A DNA stretch of 64,000 nucleotides from Buddleja alternifolia (GCA_019426215.1 CM033408.1:11502618-11566617), one strand, 5' to 3'; shown: positions 1 to 13,400, counted from the stretch's first letter. A program made the numbers and translations. The notes: generated by a model from the letters alone, not told the origin.

Positions 1-1502
1 CACAGAAAACTTGGACAAGCCAAACGACTCCCGGATTCGCAACTTCCATGGTTATCCACTTCTACCAATGATTAGATAGGAAGTAAGCGAACACTATGCA
101 TATATCATTTCCTTGCTGAACGGAATCAGGGCATCGCTCGAGCGGTTTATCCCTATTTGGAAGAGTACCATAGCATGTATGTGCCTGAAGCTCACAAATC
201 TCAATGTCTTCCAAAGGATAGAATCATTGGATTTTCCTTGCACTACTGCCCAGATATGTTATTTCTGATCCCCAGACCACAATCAAGGATTTTTCCAAAT
301 CATGTGCTGGACATCATGGGTCCAATGTATGTCAGCGCTAGGGATAGTCCAATCCACACATTTATTCAAGGATCTTACATTTCACGTTCACTGTTGAACA
401 AACTTCTTGAAGATGCATCAGACTTCTATGCCAATGTACCCTTAGCCAGGTTGAATTTCCAATTCACTGACTTACGTCAAAAGGAGTCAGCGCTTGAGAA
501 AGCGCCTGTGAGACTTATTGAAGAGTCTGCATCAGAAGTGGCAAGTATTTCAACGTCTACTGAGGAACCAGTTCAATCATCTCTACCAGAGGTCAATCCT
601 GACGCTTCCGAACCAGATGTTGCTAAGTTACCGATTGAAGCGCGAGGCACAGCATTTGATCCAACACATCAAATCTCCATTGACTCACTCAAGTTCACAT
701 CAAAGTTTAAGCGACTGGCTACTCAAACGGTTCCTTCAGATATGAGTCAAACTTTTGGGCCACTATTGGAATCAGTTCTGGAGGAGGTGAGTGATCAATC
801 CACCTAGAATGTTGAAGCCCTCCATTGGATCAAAACTTATTTAGCCAAAATTGAGTCTCAAAACATGAGTGCCCAAATTGCTCATATGCGCGGTGCAGCT
901 CAAGCGGCAGTTGCTGATTGCCTTAAGAAATTTCAAGAGATGAATGATGCTACAAGGGAAAATCCAATGGCCATGAAAGAGCATTTCGATAAGCGCATAG
1001 GCAGTTTAGAGGCCTCAATGGCTCAGATTGCTACTCAAGTCAGCTTATTAACAGAACACTTTTTGAAGGCCGATGATGGCAATAAGGGAAACAGGGGTGA
1101 AGAGGAAAGCTTCTAGTTCAAGAGCTGCTAGTCCTCCGACCAAGCGTCAAGTAACCCTTCCTACTCTTATCAGTTTACCAGTGCCTTCTCGAGCGTTACT
1201 CGAACAATTTGACATTCCATTCGAACGAGTGCCTAATCCAGAGCCTTCTGATCCCAAACTTATAGCTAAGGAACAGAGGATGTCAGATTTCAACAAAATG
1301 TTCGAATTTGTTTAAGGCGTATTGGTATTGACCTAGTTGAATGGGATAAGCAGTTTTTTGCTTATAGAGAGAGAGACAAAAGAAAGAGAAGAAGTCTGTA
1401 ATTGACAAAGATCATGCTGCCATGATTAGACTTGAAGAGAGTATATCTGAAGCGATCAGGGTTGAAGTAAATAGAAGAGTCAACGCTCAAACAGAAGATT
1501 AA
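1..1502 (+). pseudogene. Env-like ORF, C-terminal part (copia element I)
   Basis: This is the 3' end of the long ORF that follows pol in this copia family, and it enters from outside the window. The translated pieces (157-807, 865-1116, 1073-1315) align in order with the end of the same locus in element VI (60,700-62,226). Shared features are the segment around 'DHVLDIIGPMY', a region rich in Glu, Ser and Pro, and a helical C-terminus. An in-frame TAG near 805 and frame changes near 1,100 and 1,310 break it. The locus ends with TAA at 1,500-1,502. The function of this env-position protein is unknown. I see no clear signal peptide or fusion motif, so 'env-like' refers to position only. Confidence 0.8.
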
Positions 1503-1720
1503 GAACTACTCTTGCTTTTTTTGCATTATCTATAATCTTGTCTCTTTATTTTTATTTAGTTGTAAAATACCTGTACTTACCTTGATATATTATTTAAGTG
1601 CATTTTTCAGCTAAAACATCTCGTTGAGGCTTAACTAACCTTAAGTAACTTTATCTAACCTTTATTCAAAGCTAACTTTTACATTTTGGCTGTTTAACTC
1701 TTGAACTATAAAAGAGTAAG

Positions 1721-1788
1721 AATTGCCATCATCAAAAAGAGGAAAATTGTTAGGAAATTTCTTCTTAGATGTTTTGATGATGACAATT
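1721..1788 (+). promoter_or_regulatory. PPT and PPT-spanning inverted repeat, element I
   Basis: The purine-rich tract just before the LTR (about 1,733-1,746) is the plus-strand primer site. It is flanked by the arms 1,721-1,737 and 1,772-1,788, which pair at 16 of 17 positions with one internal mismatch. The same arrangement is seen in elements II, IV and VI. Confidence 0.7.
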
Positions 1789-3270
1789 AGGATCCTATGT
1801 TAGACCCCAAAATATGTAAGTTTGATTTTATTGAAATCATGTATAAGCTTTGAACGTTAGATTTGTAATAGGCGTTATTTATTTTCATTTTAGTCTATTA
1901 GGCTAAGTAGTCTTAGACTAATCGTCTGATAATTTCTGAGTGAGCTTACCAGTAGTTAAGTTTGAAGACTCAAGCGTCTGAAGTCTGAATGAAGAATGAA
2001 GAATCCAAGCGTCCAAGTATTGAATAGGACCAGGATCATTCAATGATTGAATGAGCGTCTATCAATGACAAACATTCACCTGAATTTATTCCTAAGTCCA
2101 GAAGGACTTTTAATGCAAATATTCTCAGATCATTAATTGCCAACTGGCATTTAATTCAAATGCATTAAATGCTGATAAGAGCATTAAATGTGATAAGCAC
2201 TCCAGGACGTACGGAGAAGCCACCCCATTGGGCTGTCAACTATTCTGAGACTGCAGCATCAACTTTTGTGCAGCAAATTTTCAGGAAAAAGGAAAAAAGA
2301 TGTTCACTCGCGAAAGTGAGAGACACGCGCCTGTGCATTTGTCAAATGGACACTTTTTCCAAGAATCCCTATAAATAGGACTTCAACAACAAGCCAAAAT
2401 ATCCATCGAATTACAAGCCAAATTGTTGTTGCATTGAAGTGTCAAGTACTCAAACTCTCAAAAAAGCCAAAATATTCAAGCAAACATTCTCTCTGCTTTT
2501 TTTCAATTCCTGAGACAGTCAACCAATATCTCAAACATTCTTTTTGAAGAAACCTACATTACTTTTGGATATTCCAAGTTGTTTGAACTTTTCCAAAATC
2601 AAACAAATAGTTAGAAAAATCCTTATCCAAGCCTCGCGATCTGTGTGAAGTCGAAGTTGGATACTTGCAATATTTCTGGGTGAAAGAAGCAATGGGATAG
2701 AAGTCTCTTGGAGATGAAATTTGTGTGACCAAGGAGCACAAGTCATCAATATCCATCTCTCCCTAATTTGTAGAAGATTCTGTGTGATTCTTTGAGAATC
2801 ATTTTAGTAGATTGCCTCCGAGTGTTCGAGGAGAAGAAGGATGTAGTTGGGATTACACCATTTAATGAAGCTTTAAATTCTTTGTGTTCTTTACTTTACC
2901 GCATTTCTATTATTGTCATATCATTGCATAATCGGTTAAGTAACACATTGATAAAATCATTTAAAAGCTAAGCAACTAAGGAAAATATTTGTGCTAAAAC
3001 ACTTCCAAAGGAAGACTTAAAAATCATTCCGTTGTGCTAACCCTAATTAAAGAACTGAACGCTTAAACCTACTTGGTTATAGTATTGAAATCTTGAGTCT
3101 AAGTTAATATTATTAAAACAGTCTTCAAGTAGACGCTCAGCCAAGCGCCTACATTTCCGAGCATCCAAACCATTCTTAATACGAAACCTTTTTGAAGTCG
3201 AAAAGACTTCAAGGTCCATTCAACCCCCCCCCCCCTTCTAGACCCTTTCATATGCCACTTGGGACCAACA
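1748..3270 (+). repeat. 3' LTR of copia element I
   Basis: It starts TGTTAGG and ends GGGACCAACA, directly after the PPT. It is homologous along its length to the LTRs of elements II, IV and VI. Landmarks are the TTTTGATGATGACAA box near the 5' end, a TATA-like CTATAAATAGG near 2,370, and a 12-C run (3,224-3,235) shortly before the terminus. The candidate target duplication on the right is ATGAC (3,271-3,275); its partner lies outside the window. Confidence 0.9.
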
Positions 3271-3599
3271 ATGACATAAGTTCCCACTAACATACTCATA
3301 GTGTTCGACTGGTGCTTCCCTGTCAAAACTTATATCATACAAGTCTCCAGTCAATACTCTCTTCGACTTGCAAACCAATTTAGAATACTAAGGATCAAAT
3401 ACTTCTAGTGCCATTCTCCCTACCCCATAGGGAGTAGAAGGTTCGCCTTACTATCAAGGACTATACGTTGTTTACTAAACCTTACAAATGCCTATAAGAA
3501 ACAACATGAAATGCCTTTTATTAATATAAGAATGTTTAGTTACAATTCAATGCCCTATAATTCTATCCTTTTATGGCATTTGAGGGCATAACACTAACA
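3271..3599 (-). repeat. Truncated LTR of a different copia-type element
   Basis: Read on the minus strand this starts TGTTAGTGTTATGCCC and has nothing in common with the LTRs of the main family. It abruptly interrupts the RT domain of element III at 3,599/3,600 and is itself cut off where element I begins. It is best explained as the 5' end of an LTR from another element that inserted into III and was later hit by element I. There is no coding content. Confidence 0.55.
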
Positions 3600-6500
3600 G
3601 TTTCATCAAAGTTAATACCCTCTTCTTGACAATAACCCTGAGCGACTAATCTGGCTTTGTTTCTTACAACAATACCATCTTCGTCCATTTTGTTCCTGAA
3701 ATCCCATCTAATCCCAATAACTCTATGGTGAGTTGGCCTAAGAACTAGCGCCCAAACCTTATCTCACTTCTAGTCCTCACAGGAGCTTCAATATCTCCAA
3801 TTACTAGCTCTGGTGGATGATCTCTAAGCCATTTTCAATCTGGTTTGAATGGGTTGAGAGGCTCTTGATTATCAATCGCTTGATCCTCATTCACCTCTTG
3901 CGCAGTCGCTTCAATATTCACAGTTCCAATTTGCTCTTGATGATCATTCTCTTCATGATCATCAGCATTTCTTGTAATAACATCATTGATAACCTCACGA
4001 GTAACCTTAGGATGGGCACAAGGATCTCATCATCCTCATCATCATCACTATCATCACCAAGATTGATTTTCGACATTTGTTGGGAAAGATCTTTAACTCC
4101 TACATTATCAATATTAACCTTACTCGGCTCTTGGTTAGCATCATCAAACACAACATGAATAGATTCCTCAACCTTCGATTTGATCTTATTTAGGATGCGG
4201 AAACTCTTTCCATTTTTGACATAGCCTAGAAAGATTCCCTCATCCGCATTAGGATCAAACGTGTTTAGGTTATGGGATCTATTGTTATGAATGAAACATT
4301 TTGAACAAAATACATGAAAATAAGAAATGTTAGGCTTACGACCCTTCTATAACTCATATGGAGTCTTTCCATGTTGCTTGTTGATCATACATCGGTTCTG
4401 AGTGTAGAAAGCGGTATTGATTACTTCGGCCCAAAACCTTTGAGGCAGCTTAGACTCTTCTAACATTGTCCTAGAGGCTTCTTTAAGCATTTTGTTCAGT
4501 CGCTCAGCAACTCCATTCTGTTGAGGTGTTCTACGCGCAGAATACTCATGAAGTATTCCAAAATCTGTACAAAACTTCTCAACAATATGGTTAGTAAATC
4601 CAGTTCCTCTATCTCTTCTAATTCTCGTCACCTTTAGATCTTTTGAAGTTTGTAATTGATGAATTACCGTTGTGAGCTTGACACTAGTTTCATCTTTGGA
4701 CGCAAAATATTCTACCCATGTATAGCGTGAGAAATCATCAACTATCACTAGCGAATATTTTTTACCACTAACACTCATGATTTGAATAGGACCAAACAAA
4801 GCCATATGCAATAGTTCAAGAATTCTAGAAGTAGATAGATGTGGTTTCTTCTTAAAAGATGATTTAACTTGTTTACCCATTTGGCATGCATCACATAAGC
4901 GATTTTTCTGAAAGGAACCCTTAGGTGATCCCTCTACAAGATTTAGAGATATTAACTAAGAGATTGCCTTAAAGTTGAGGTGGTTCATTTTTCTATGCCA
5001 TAACCAACCCAATTCATTTTGACTCTTAGCAACAAAGCATGTAGGGTTGTTATTGATTGTTGAATCCCAATCTACCAAATAAACATTATGTGTTCTTTTT
5101 CCTTTCAATTTAGTAGATCCAGTCTTAGCGTCATTAATATAGCAATAGTCATTAGAAAATTTAACTTCAAACCCTTTATCACAAAATTGTCTAATGCTTA
5201 AAAAATTATGCTTAAGACCCTCAACATACTCTACATCACTTATCATGACGTTACCCTTATGCATGACACCTATACCTTTGGTTTTACCTTTGAAGTTATC
5301 ACCAAATATAACTTGAGGACCATTGGTTGCACGATAGTTGATCAAGAGATCCTTTGAGCCTATTATGTGCCTTAACAACCCACTATCGATGTACTAAATT
5401 GATGTATCGATGCTGGCTCTAGGTACATGTATTCAAAGGGCAGTTCTAATTCTTTTTAGGTACCCATTATAAGTTGGGTCCTTTAACATTAGTAGCGTTA
5501 GTCTGAATTAAACTTCCGAAACCAATATTTCCCTTGTCTTCATTACGGGAGGACTGGCCTTTTCGGGTTTCAGTTTGTGTTGTGTGTGCTTCTTAGGTGT
5601 ATAGTAATATCCTTGATCATAGTTATAATCATAATCGTAATAGTAGTTATAATCATCATAGTATTGATAATATGACCTTGATCTTTGTGGATATTGACGC
5701 TGGTATCTCCTTGGCACTGGCTTAGGGAGCACCTTGGGTGCTTGACATTTGGCGTTTGATTCACACTTGCAAGGTTTCTCCTTAGCCTTTAGAGTGTTTG
5801 GATAAACCTACTTTTGTGAATCATTCACCTTCGTCTTTCCCTTGCCTGAGTTAGCATTGGCTTTCGCATTTGGTCTCGTACCATTGTCTTTTGGTTCATT
5901 CAGTGTTTGACTGTTTGAACTCTTCTCAACAAAGGCTACACCTTTTCTTTGTTGGTTGCCGAAACCTTAGACGCTTTTGATTTATGACCAAATTTATCAT
6001 AACCTAAACCGGTCTTTTCACCAAAAAGTCTGGTTACCTCAGTCACATTATCTAACTTTCTTGAAGATTTTGATAATGATGAGACGAGCTGCTCTGATTT
6101 AGCAAGTCTAGCAATCAGCTTAACTTCTCTTTTGACTACCATATCAATATCACTTTTCAACTGAGCGATCTCTGCCTCAAGCGATGGATTTTTCTCAATG
6201 CACTGTTGTTAAACTAGCAAGTTGGCTTTGAGTGTCACATTATCACTTTTAATCACTGAGATCTCATTAATGTGTTCTGGATATAGTCTGGCGGCACCTT
6301 GACAATCTTTATAATATTCATTGACTTTGTCAATTAATTCTTCATAAGAAAGAGGATGAGATAGTTCAGTGAATACCTCAGGTAGGGAGTCATCAGACGC
6401 TTCTTCATCTCTCGCCATGGGACAAATTAATGCTGAGTCACTAGATAGCTTATCATCGCTGCTTTCATCAGAAGATTCCAAATCCTCTTCAGGTGCAGAG

Positions 6501-7661
6501 AATGGTTCAGATTTTGCTAGCAAACCTTGTTGACGAAGGTTGCTCCTGAATTGGTTTTTATCCGCATGATCTTGCCTTGTGGGCATAGAAACATTTGGAT
6601 AATGGATACCTGGTAATGCCCTGGTTTTCTGCAATTGTAAGAAAGATTAATTCTCATGTTTTGTTCAGTTGTTAACCTTTTGGAAACCAATGCCGCTGAG
6701 AGATTCTGATTCTGATTCGGAGATGGAGGCGCTTGATATTGAACTGGTGCTGGAGGCTGAGGTGCAGAATTCACTGGCGCTTGATACTGAGACACTTGTG
6801 CAGGGAAAGGGGTTTGAAATGAGGTCTGTCCATTCGAATTTAATTTTCATATCTCAGAAATTTCTTAAATTTCTTGACCAATAAAGCCATTTCTCTTTCC
6901 TTATTCGATTTTGACACTTTCACCTCACTGATTGCTTTTCCCTTACTCTTGGTAGTTGCAATTAAAGCTGTACTTTCAATCGTTGAAGTCGATGTATCAC
7001 TGACTTCTCCCAACTCAAATTCAAAAGCCCTTAGCTCCAAAAACACATATTCTGGAGTTATAATATCCAACATTTGAGATTCTCTCATCACTACAGTCTT
7101 TATCAAATACTTTCTTGGAAGACTTCTGAAAATCTTATTGACCATTTCCTTATTGGTCAACTCCTTGTCCAATGACGCTAACTCTGTAATAAGCAAAGTA
7201 AACCTCATATCCAATTGATCTAGCGTCTCGCTAGGCTGCATCTTGAAATGCTCAAATTTCTGCATGGCCATGGAGAGCTTGTTTTCCCTCATCTGTGCAT
7301 ATCCTTCACACACAGAGGCCAACTTATCCCAAATTTCCTTTGAAGTCTTACATAACTTGAATTTGTTGAACAAACCCTCATTATCTATTAACGCTGAGTA
7401 GAGAGCACTTCGTCCAACATTGTCCAAATAAGCTCTTTTACGATCCTCTGGCATCCATTCCAACTTGGGCTTCTCGACATAACCATCTGGATTAGCTTCA
7501 GTCACTCCAGGGACTCGAGTTATAACTTTCATAATCTGAATGGGGCCATCTGTAATTACATCACACATTTCATTATCACATGAGCATAAATATGCAAATG
7601 CTCTAAGTTTCCATGAGTCATAGTTTGACTTAACCAACTTCGGTATGTTTTTAAAAGCCAT
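3600..7661 (-). pseudogene. Decayed gag-pol of copia element III
   Basis: Gag starts at the ATG at 7,659-7,661 (MAFKNIPKLVKSNYDSWK). The UBN2/retrotran_gag-like domain is open to about 6,840. The zinc knuckle region (6,517-6,795), a coiled coil (5,936-6,634) and a Tyr-rich tail (5,508-5,732) follow in broken frames. Pol pieces are the protease end and GAG_pre-integrase segment (4,956-5,378), the integrase core with the '[13 protein letters not shown]' motif (4,347-4,880), the acidic linker (near 4,000), and the start of RT up to the FDET motif at 3,600. There the truncated foreign LTR begins. RT palm, RNase H, env-like locus and 3' LTR are missing. Many stops and shifts make this clearly older than element VI. 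The gag-pol junction keeps the same stop-plus-shift layout as its relatives. Confidence 0.88.
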
Positions 7662-7752
7662 GATATGTGATTTTTCAAAAAGCGACTAAGTTTTGAAAAA
7701 TGGATCTAAACAAGCAGTTACGCTCGAAAACGCTTTGGTTTCTACTTCAACC

Positions 7753-7764
7753 GCTCTAATACCA
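7753..7764 (-). other. Primer-binding site of element III
   Basis: The minus strand reads TGGTATTAGAGC, one change from the initiator-Met tRNA complement used by elements II and VI. It lies two bases from the LTR edge at 7,767. Confidence 0.75.
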
Positions 7765-7766
7765 CT

Positions 7767-8367
7767 TGGTGGTCCTAAGTGGCATCCGAAAAGGTATAGA
7801 AGGGGGAAGGGTTGAATTGACCCTAAAGTCTTTTTCGACTTCAAAAAATTTCGTATCACTTTTAAGAATTTGAACACTTAGAAAGCAAAGCGCTAGGTCA
7901 AGCTCTAAAGAATAGTTAACTTAGACTTAGTGATTTCAGCAGTTACCAAAGTAGGGTAACTCTTGGAATTAATCAGTGTCAGCACAGCGGAATTAATTTT
8001 AATGCTTAGCGTTCTTTTACCCAAATAGTCGCTTAACCGTTTTAAAGCCTTTTAATGATATGATGCGAATAATAAAATAAAGCAATAAAACAGTAAGATG
8101 GATGACACAAGATATGAAAGTTTCACTCGGTGATGTAATCCTAGCTACATCCTTCTTCTCCTTTACACTCGAACGACATCCAGTAGATTGATAGTCGAAG
8201 GATCACACAGAGGCTTCTACAAAATAAAGGATAGGGAAGACGACCATGAGTTCCTCGATCACACAGACTTTAGCTCCAGTAGAGATCTTCTTCAACAAGC
8301 TTCTCTCACACAGAAATGCTGCTTGTAAATCATTAACTTTCTCACGCAGATGAAAGAGGTTGAGGGT
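7767..8367 (-). repeat. 5' LTR of element III, inner part (split by element II)
   Basis: It begins beside the PBS with a divergent form of the family LTR terminus, and is homologous to the R/U5 half of the other LTRs. It stops at AGGGT (8,363-8,367), the target duplication of element II. It continues at 33,625 on the far side of II. Joined, the LTR is about 1,492 bp. Confidence 0.85.
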
Positions 8368-9894
8368 TCTTGGCCCCAAGTGGCATACGAAAGGGTCTAG
8401 AAGGGGGGATTGAATAGACCTTGAAGTCTTTTTCGACTTCAAAAATTTCATATAAAAAATGTATTGGACGCTTGAGAAGTAGGCGCTTGACTGAGCATCT
8501 ATTGAAGACTGTTTTTAGAAAGTTAACTTAGACTTCAAGATTTGAATACTATAACCAAATAGGTTTAAGCGTTCACTTCTTTGATCAGTATTAGCACAGC
8601 GAAATTGATTTTATAGTCTTCTAGTTTGAAAGCTTTTAGCGTCACAAGCTGTTTCTTAGTTGCTTAACTTTTGATTATGTTTTACTTAATAAATTTATAC
8701 AGTGATATGATAATAAGAAAATTGACTGTAAAGTAAATAACACAATATTTGTAAGGTTCGTTGGGTGGTGTAATCCCAACTATGTCCTTCTTCTCCTCGA
8801 ACACTTGGAGGCAATCCACTAAAATGATTCTCAAAGAATCACACAAAATCTTCTATAAATTAGGGAGAGATGGATGTCGATGACTTGAGCTCCTTGATCA
8901 CACAGATTTCTGCTCCAAATCACTTCTATCCCTTTACTTCTTTCACTCAGAAATAATGCAAGTATCTAATTTCGACTTCACACAGATCGCAAGGTTTGGA
9001 TGAGATTTTTCTAAACGGTTTATTTGATTTTGATAAAGTTCAAACAACTAGGAATATCTCAATAGTAATGTAGGTTTCTCTGAAAAAAACGTTTGAGATA
9101 TAGGTTGACTGTCTTAGGAATTGAAGAAAAGCAAAGAGAATGTTTGCTTGAATATTCTGGCTTTTCTGAGAGTTTAAGGAATGAGACTACAATGCAACAA
9201 CAATTTGGCTTAGAATCAATCTAGTATTTGGCTTGTTGTTGAAGTCCTATTTATAGGCGATCTTGGAAAAAGTGTCTGTTTGACACATGCACAGGAACGT
9301 GTCTCTCACTTCCGCGAGTGAACAGCTTTTGTCCTTTTTTACCTGAAAATTTGCTGCACAAAAGTTGGTGCTGCAATCTGTGAATAGTTGATAGTCCAAT
9401 AGGGTGGCTTCTCTGTATGTCCGAAAGAGCTTATCACATTTAATGCTCTTATCAGCATTTAATGCATTTGAATTAAATGCCCATTGGCACTTAATGCACT
9501 GAGAATATTTGCATTAAACTCCTTCTAGACTTACAAATAAATTCAGGTGAAATCAGTCATTGATAGATGCTCATTCATCCTTGAAAAACTTCTGTCCTAA
9601 TAAACGCTTGATATAGATGGTCGTTTGGACGCTCGAAAACTTCATCTTTATTCAGACGTCAGGCGCTTGAGTCTTCAAACTAAACTACTGATAAGCTTAC
9701 TCAGAAATTTTCAGGCGCTCAGCCTAAGATTACTTAGCCTAACACTCTAGAATAAAAATAAAACAAAGCTTATTACAATTATAACGCTCAAAGCTTATAC
9801 ATGATATCTAAATAAAACCAAACTTACATATTTTGGGGTCTAACAAGTAATCCTCATTGTCATCATCAAAACATCTAACATGAAATTCCTAACA
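8368..9894 (-). repeat. 3' LTR of element II
   Basis: It is homologous along its length to the 5' LTR at 32,094-33,619. The terminal TG/CA is partly decayed: the left end reads TCTTGGCCCC instead of TGTTGGTCCC. A TATA-like element (minus-strand CTATAAATAGG) lies near 9,250. The G run near the left end has 6 bases, against 9 in the partner LTR. Confidence 0.92.
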
Positions 9895-9920
9895 ATTTTC
9901 CCTTTTTTGATGATGGCAAT
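9856..9920 (-). promoter_or_regulatory. PPT and PPT-spanning inverted repeat, element II
   Basis: The minus-strand PPT, an A-rich tract followed by GGG, abuts the LTR at 9,895. Arms at 9,856-9,871 and 9,905-9,920 are inverted copies with 15 of 16 pairs, enclosing the PPT and the first bases of the LTR. Confidence 0.7.
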
Positions 9921-9991
9921 ACTTACTCTCTTATACTTTAAGAGTTAGATAGCCAAAATGAAAGTTAACTTTGGTTAGATTAGGTTAGTTA

Positions 9992-10338
9992 GTGGAAAAA
10001 TACCACTTTTGGTCCCATAAGAGTTCAGCCAAAACACTTTTAGTCCCATATGAATTTTTTAAACACATTTGGTCCCAACCTTATCTTTTTGGACGAAAAA
10101 TATCAATGCGAGACACACATTCTATTCGAACGAGTGAAATATAAAATAAAAATTCTAAATTAAATCATTTTTTGTTCCCAAACCGTCCAAAACACTTGCC
10201 ATTTTCCACCAATTTTTTAACTTTTGGGACCAAAAGTGTCACATTTTGAGTCTAATGGGACCAAAAGTGTCAAAAAATATCCTATGGACTAAAAGTGTCT
10301 TGGCCGAACTCCTATGGGCTCAAAAATGAATTTTTCCC
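9992..10338. mobile_element. MITE with long terminal inverted repeats
   Basis: This is a non-coding insert of about 347 bp in the 3' non-coding part of element II. Roughly 100 bp at each end form imperfect inverted repeats built on 'CACTTTTGGTCCCA' and its complement. GTTAGTTA occurs on both sides (9,984-9,991 and 10,339-10,346), an 8-bp target duplication (possibly 9 bp with one mismatch). Elements I and VI lack the insert at this position. The duplication length fits hAT- or Mutator-type MITEs; the family cannot be assigned without a search. Confidence 0.78.
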
Positions 10339-10491
10339 GTTAGTTAATGTTAGTTACGCTTCAACAAGATGTTTCAGCTGAAAATGCATTTTATATATAT
10401 ATATCACTGATAGTTCAAGCATTTTACAACTACATCAATTAAGTAAATACAAAGAGACAAGAATATAGATAATGCAAAGTAGCAGCACTTC

Positions 10492-13400
10492 TCAATCATC
10501 TACTTCTTCTTGAGCGTTGAGTCTTCTATTTACCTTAGCCCTGATTGCTTTTAAAATGTTTTCTTCAAGCCTAATCATGGCGGCATGTTCTTTATTTATC
10601 ACTGTCTTCTTTTCTTCTTGTTGTCTTTTTTTACAAACAACAAATTGCTTATCCCATTCAACTGGGTCAATTCCTATCATCCTTAAGCATACTCTGAATG
10701 CTCTGATGAAATCTGACTTCTTTTGTTCCTTAGCAATGATTTTTGGGTCAGAGGGCTCTGGAATAGGCGGTCGAGAGAATGGAACATCAAACTGTTCCAG
10801 TAAAGCCTTTGAAGGTATAGGTAAAAATTGAAAGAAAGTTTGATGCTTGAGCGGAGGGTTGAAAGCTCTTGAACTAGACGCTTTCCGCTTTTCCCCTCTT
10901 CTCTGTCCATCCCCCTTATTGCTATCATCGGCCTTCAGAAAATGCTCGGTGAGTAGGCTAACTTGATTAGCAATTTGAGAAACAGAAGCTGATAGGTCAT
11001 CTAGGCGCTTATCAAAATGCTCCTTCATGGCCAGTTGGTTTGCCATAGTAGCATCATGCATTTCTTGGAATTCTTTCCTACATTCTTCAGCTGTTGCTTG
11101 AGCAGCACCTTTCATATGACCGATTTGAGAGCTCATGTTCTGAGACTCGATCTTGGCTAAAGCAGTCTTAATCCAGTGGAGGGCTTCCTCATTCTGAGTA
11201 GCATGATTGCTGACTTCCTCCAACATGGATATTAGCAAAGGTCCAAAAGCTTGACTCACATTCGATGAAACCGCTTGAGTAGCCGGTCGCTTGAATCTAG
11301 ATGTATGCTTGAGTGAGTCAATGGGAGCATGATATGTGGGATCAAAAATTATACCTCATATATCGATTTGAAGATCCTCAGCCATATCAGAAATATTGTG
11401 TTCAGAAGCGTCAGGATTATCCTCTGGTGGAGACGCTTGAACATGTTCTTCAGCTGACGCCGGAATACTTGCAACTTCTGAGACGAACGCTGGTGCAGAT
11501 TCTTCAATCATCTTTATAGGCGTTTCCTCAAGCGCTGACTCCTCTTAGAGGAAGTCATCGAATTAAAAGTTCCAATTGGCGAGATTTGCATAGGAATCTG
11601 AAGCAGCTTCCAGAAGAGGACTGTCTCATGCTCGAGAGATGCAAATCCCTTGAATAAAAGTACGAAGAGGACGGTCTCATGCTCGGACATACATTAGAAC
11701 CATGATGTCCAATACGTGGTTTGGAAAGATCTTTGACTGTGCCTTTGGAATGAGAAATAAAGTATCTGGGCAATAATGCAAAGAAAATCCAATAATCCGA
11801 TCCGTAGGAAGACGCTCGGATTTGTGAGCTTCTGGTAATTACAAGCGGTAATATTCTTCCAAATACGGATACACCGCTGGATCTATGTCTTAATTGCGTT
11901 CAAGCAGAGAGAGAACATAGGCATAATGATTGCTTACTTCCTGTCTGATAAAAGGTAGAAGTGGATAACCTTGGCAGTTGCAAATCCTCGAGACATTGGG
12001 CTTCCGTAGATTTTCAGTGAAGATCTTGTCGAAGTGAGGAATGGGAGTCATGATCTTCATCATCAATCTGAAGTTGTCATCACAGTGGCTTGGAGAGAAG
12101 TTCAAGCAAAATGTTGATGAACTGCCACTGGTGGACGCTTGAGCATTGAACTGGAGAGGAGTTATGGAAAATCTGTGCAGCGCTTGTCGTAGAAATAATT
12201 CTATCTGTTGACGAACTTATGGTAACTTATCAATAGGCCCAACTCTCTCTTAACGCTTCTCAAGGCAATTCGTAGCAAACTGGTGCCTCTTGCCATGCAT
12301 GCCTATGCCAAATAGATGAGGAGCTTTGACCAATTCTTGAAAAGGAAACTGATGGCCAACATACGCTTCACACCAGTTTACTTCACTCATGCAATAGTCA
12401 GCACCTGCATTTATTAACGCTCGAATGCCCTCGTGGTGAATATCCCTGATGGATTCAAAACGGTGTTTATCTGTTTGATAGTTGGTGTTCCAAACACTGT
12501 CAAAGTACGCATCAACCTCAGCTTAGATCATATCAGATAAGGATGCTAGACGCTCACCAGAATGAACACCTTTGTTCTTCCAGAGACAAAGGGGATTAGC
12601 TAAATGCTTATTTTCTTTCCTGTTTGCGGCATGGGAAAAGTGAATGTACCCTTCTCTATTTGACACTGCCTCTGATGGGTTTAGAAGTGTGACAGGTAGA
12701 CGCTTATACACTCGTATGTTAAAATCCCTCAGATCAAAGCGAGTGGGCTTACTGTGCCCAAATTCTCGATAATAAGCCAGATCCACATCACATCTTGGAG
12801 TCCTACCTCCTTTCTTTTTTGCTTGGAGAGAAACAGAAGCAAGAATCTGCCTGGGAGTTTTCCCAAGCTGAACAGCTAGATAATATGCCTTCTCTACTGG
12901 TGTGAATTGTGAGTCAAACAAAGTATCGCGAATGGACTGATCAGACTCAATCAGCAAGGCTACTTCATCCTCAGCAACTATGTACCTTTCTTCATTATAA
13001 CTTTCTAGGATGAAATCTTCTTCGAGCGCTGGAGGCATGTAGTTGATTGACTGATCAATCATTTTCAGTGGGTCCAGCTTGAAGAAGTGTCGGGGTATAG
13101 TAACGTCTCCAGCAACGCTCTAACCTTCTGGGTGTGCCTCTGTTATGACCTCTGAAGAATATAATGGTTGGACCCTTTCCGATGTAGGTTCCTCGGCATC
13201 AACTGCAACACTTGTTTTAACGTCTTTGGCAATAGCCACCACTTCTTCTAAATCAACATCCAGGTGGACGTCGACGGGTGCTTCAACAGCAACTGAAATA
13301 ATAGCTATAGCACAAGAACTATCCTCTATAAGAGCAAGATCTTCTACAAATGTAGGAAAAGAAATGTTGCGGGAAGAAATAAACTTACCCTGAGAGCTTG

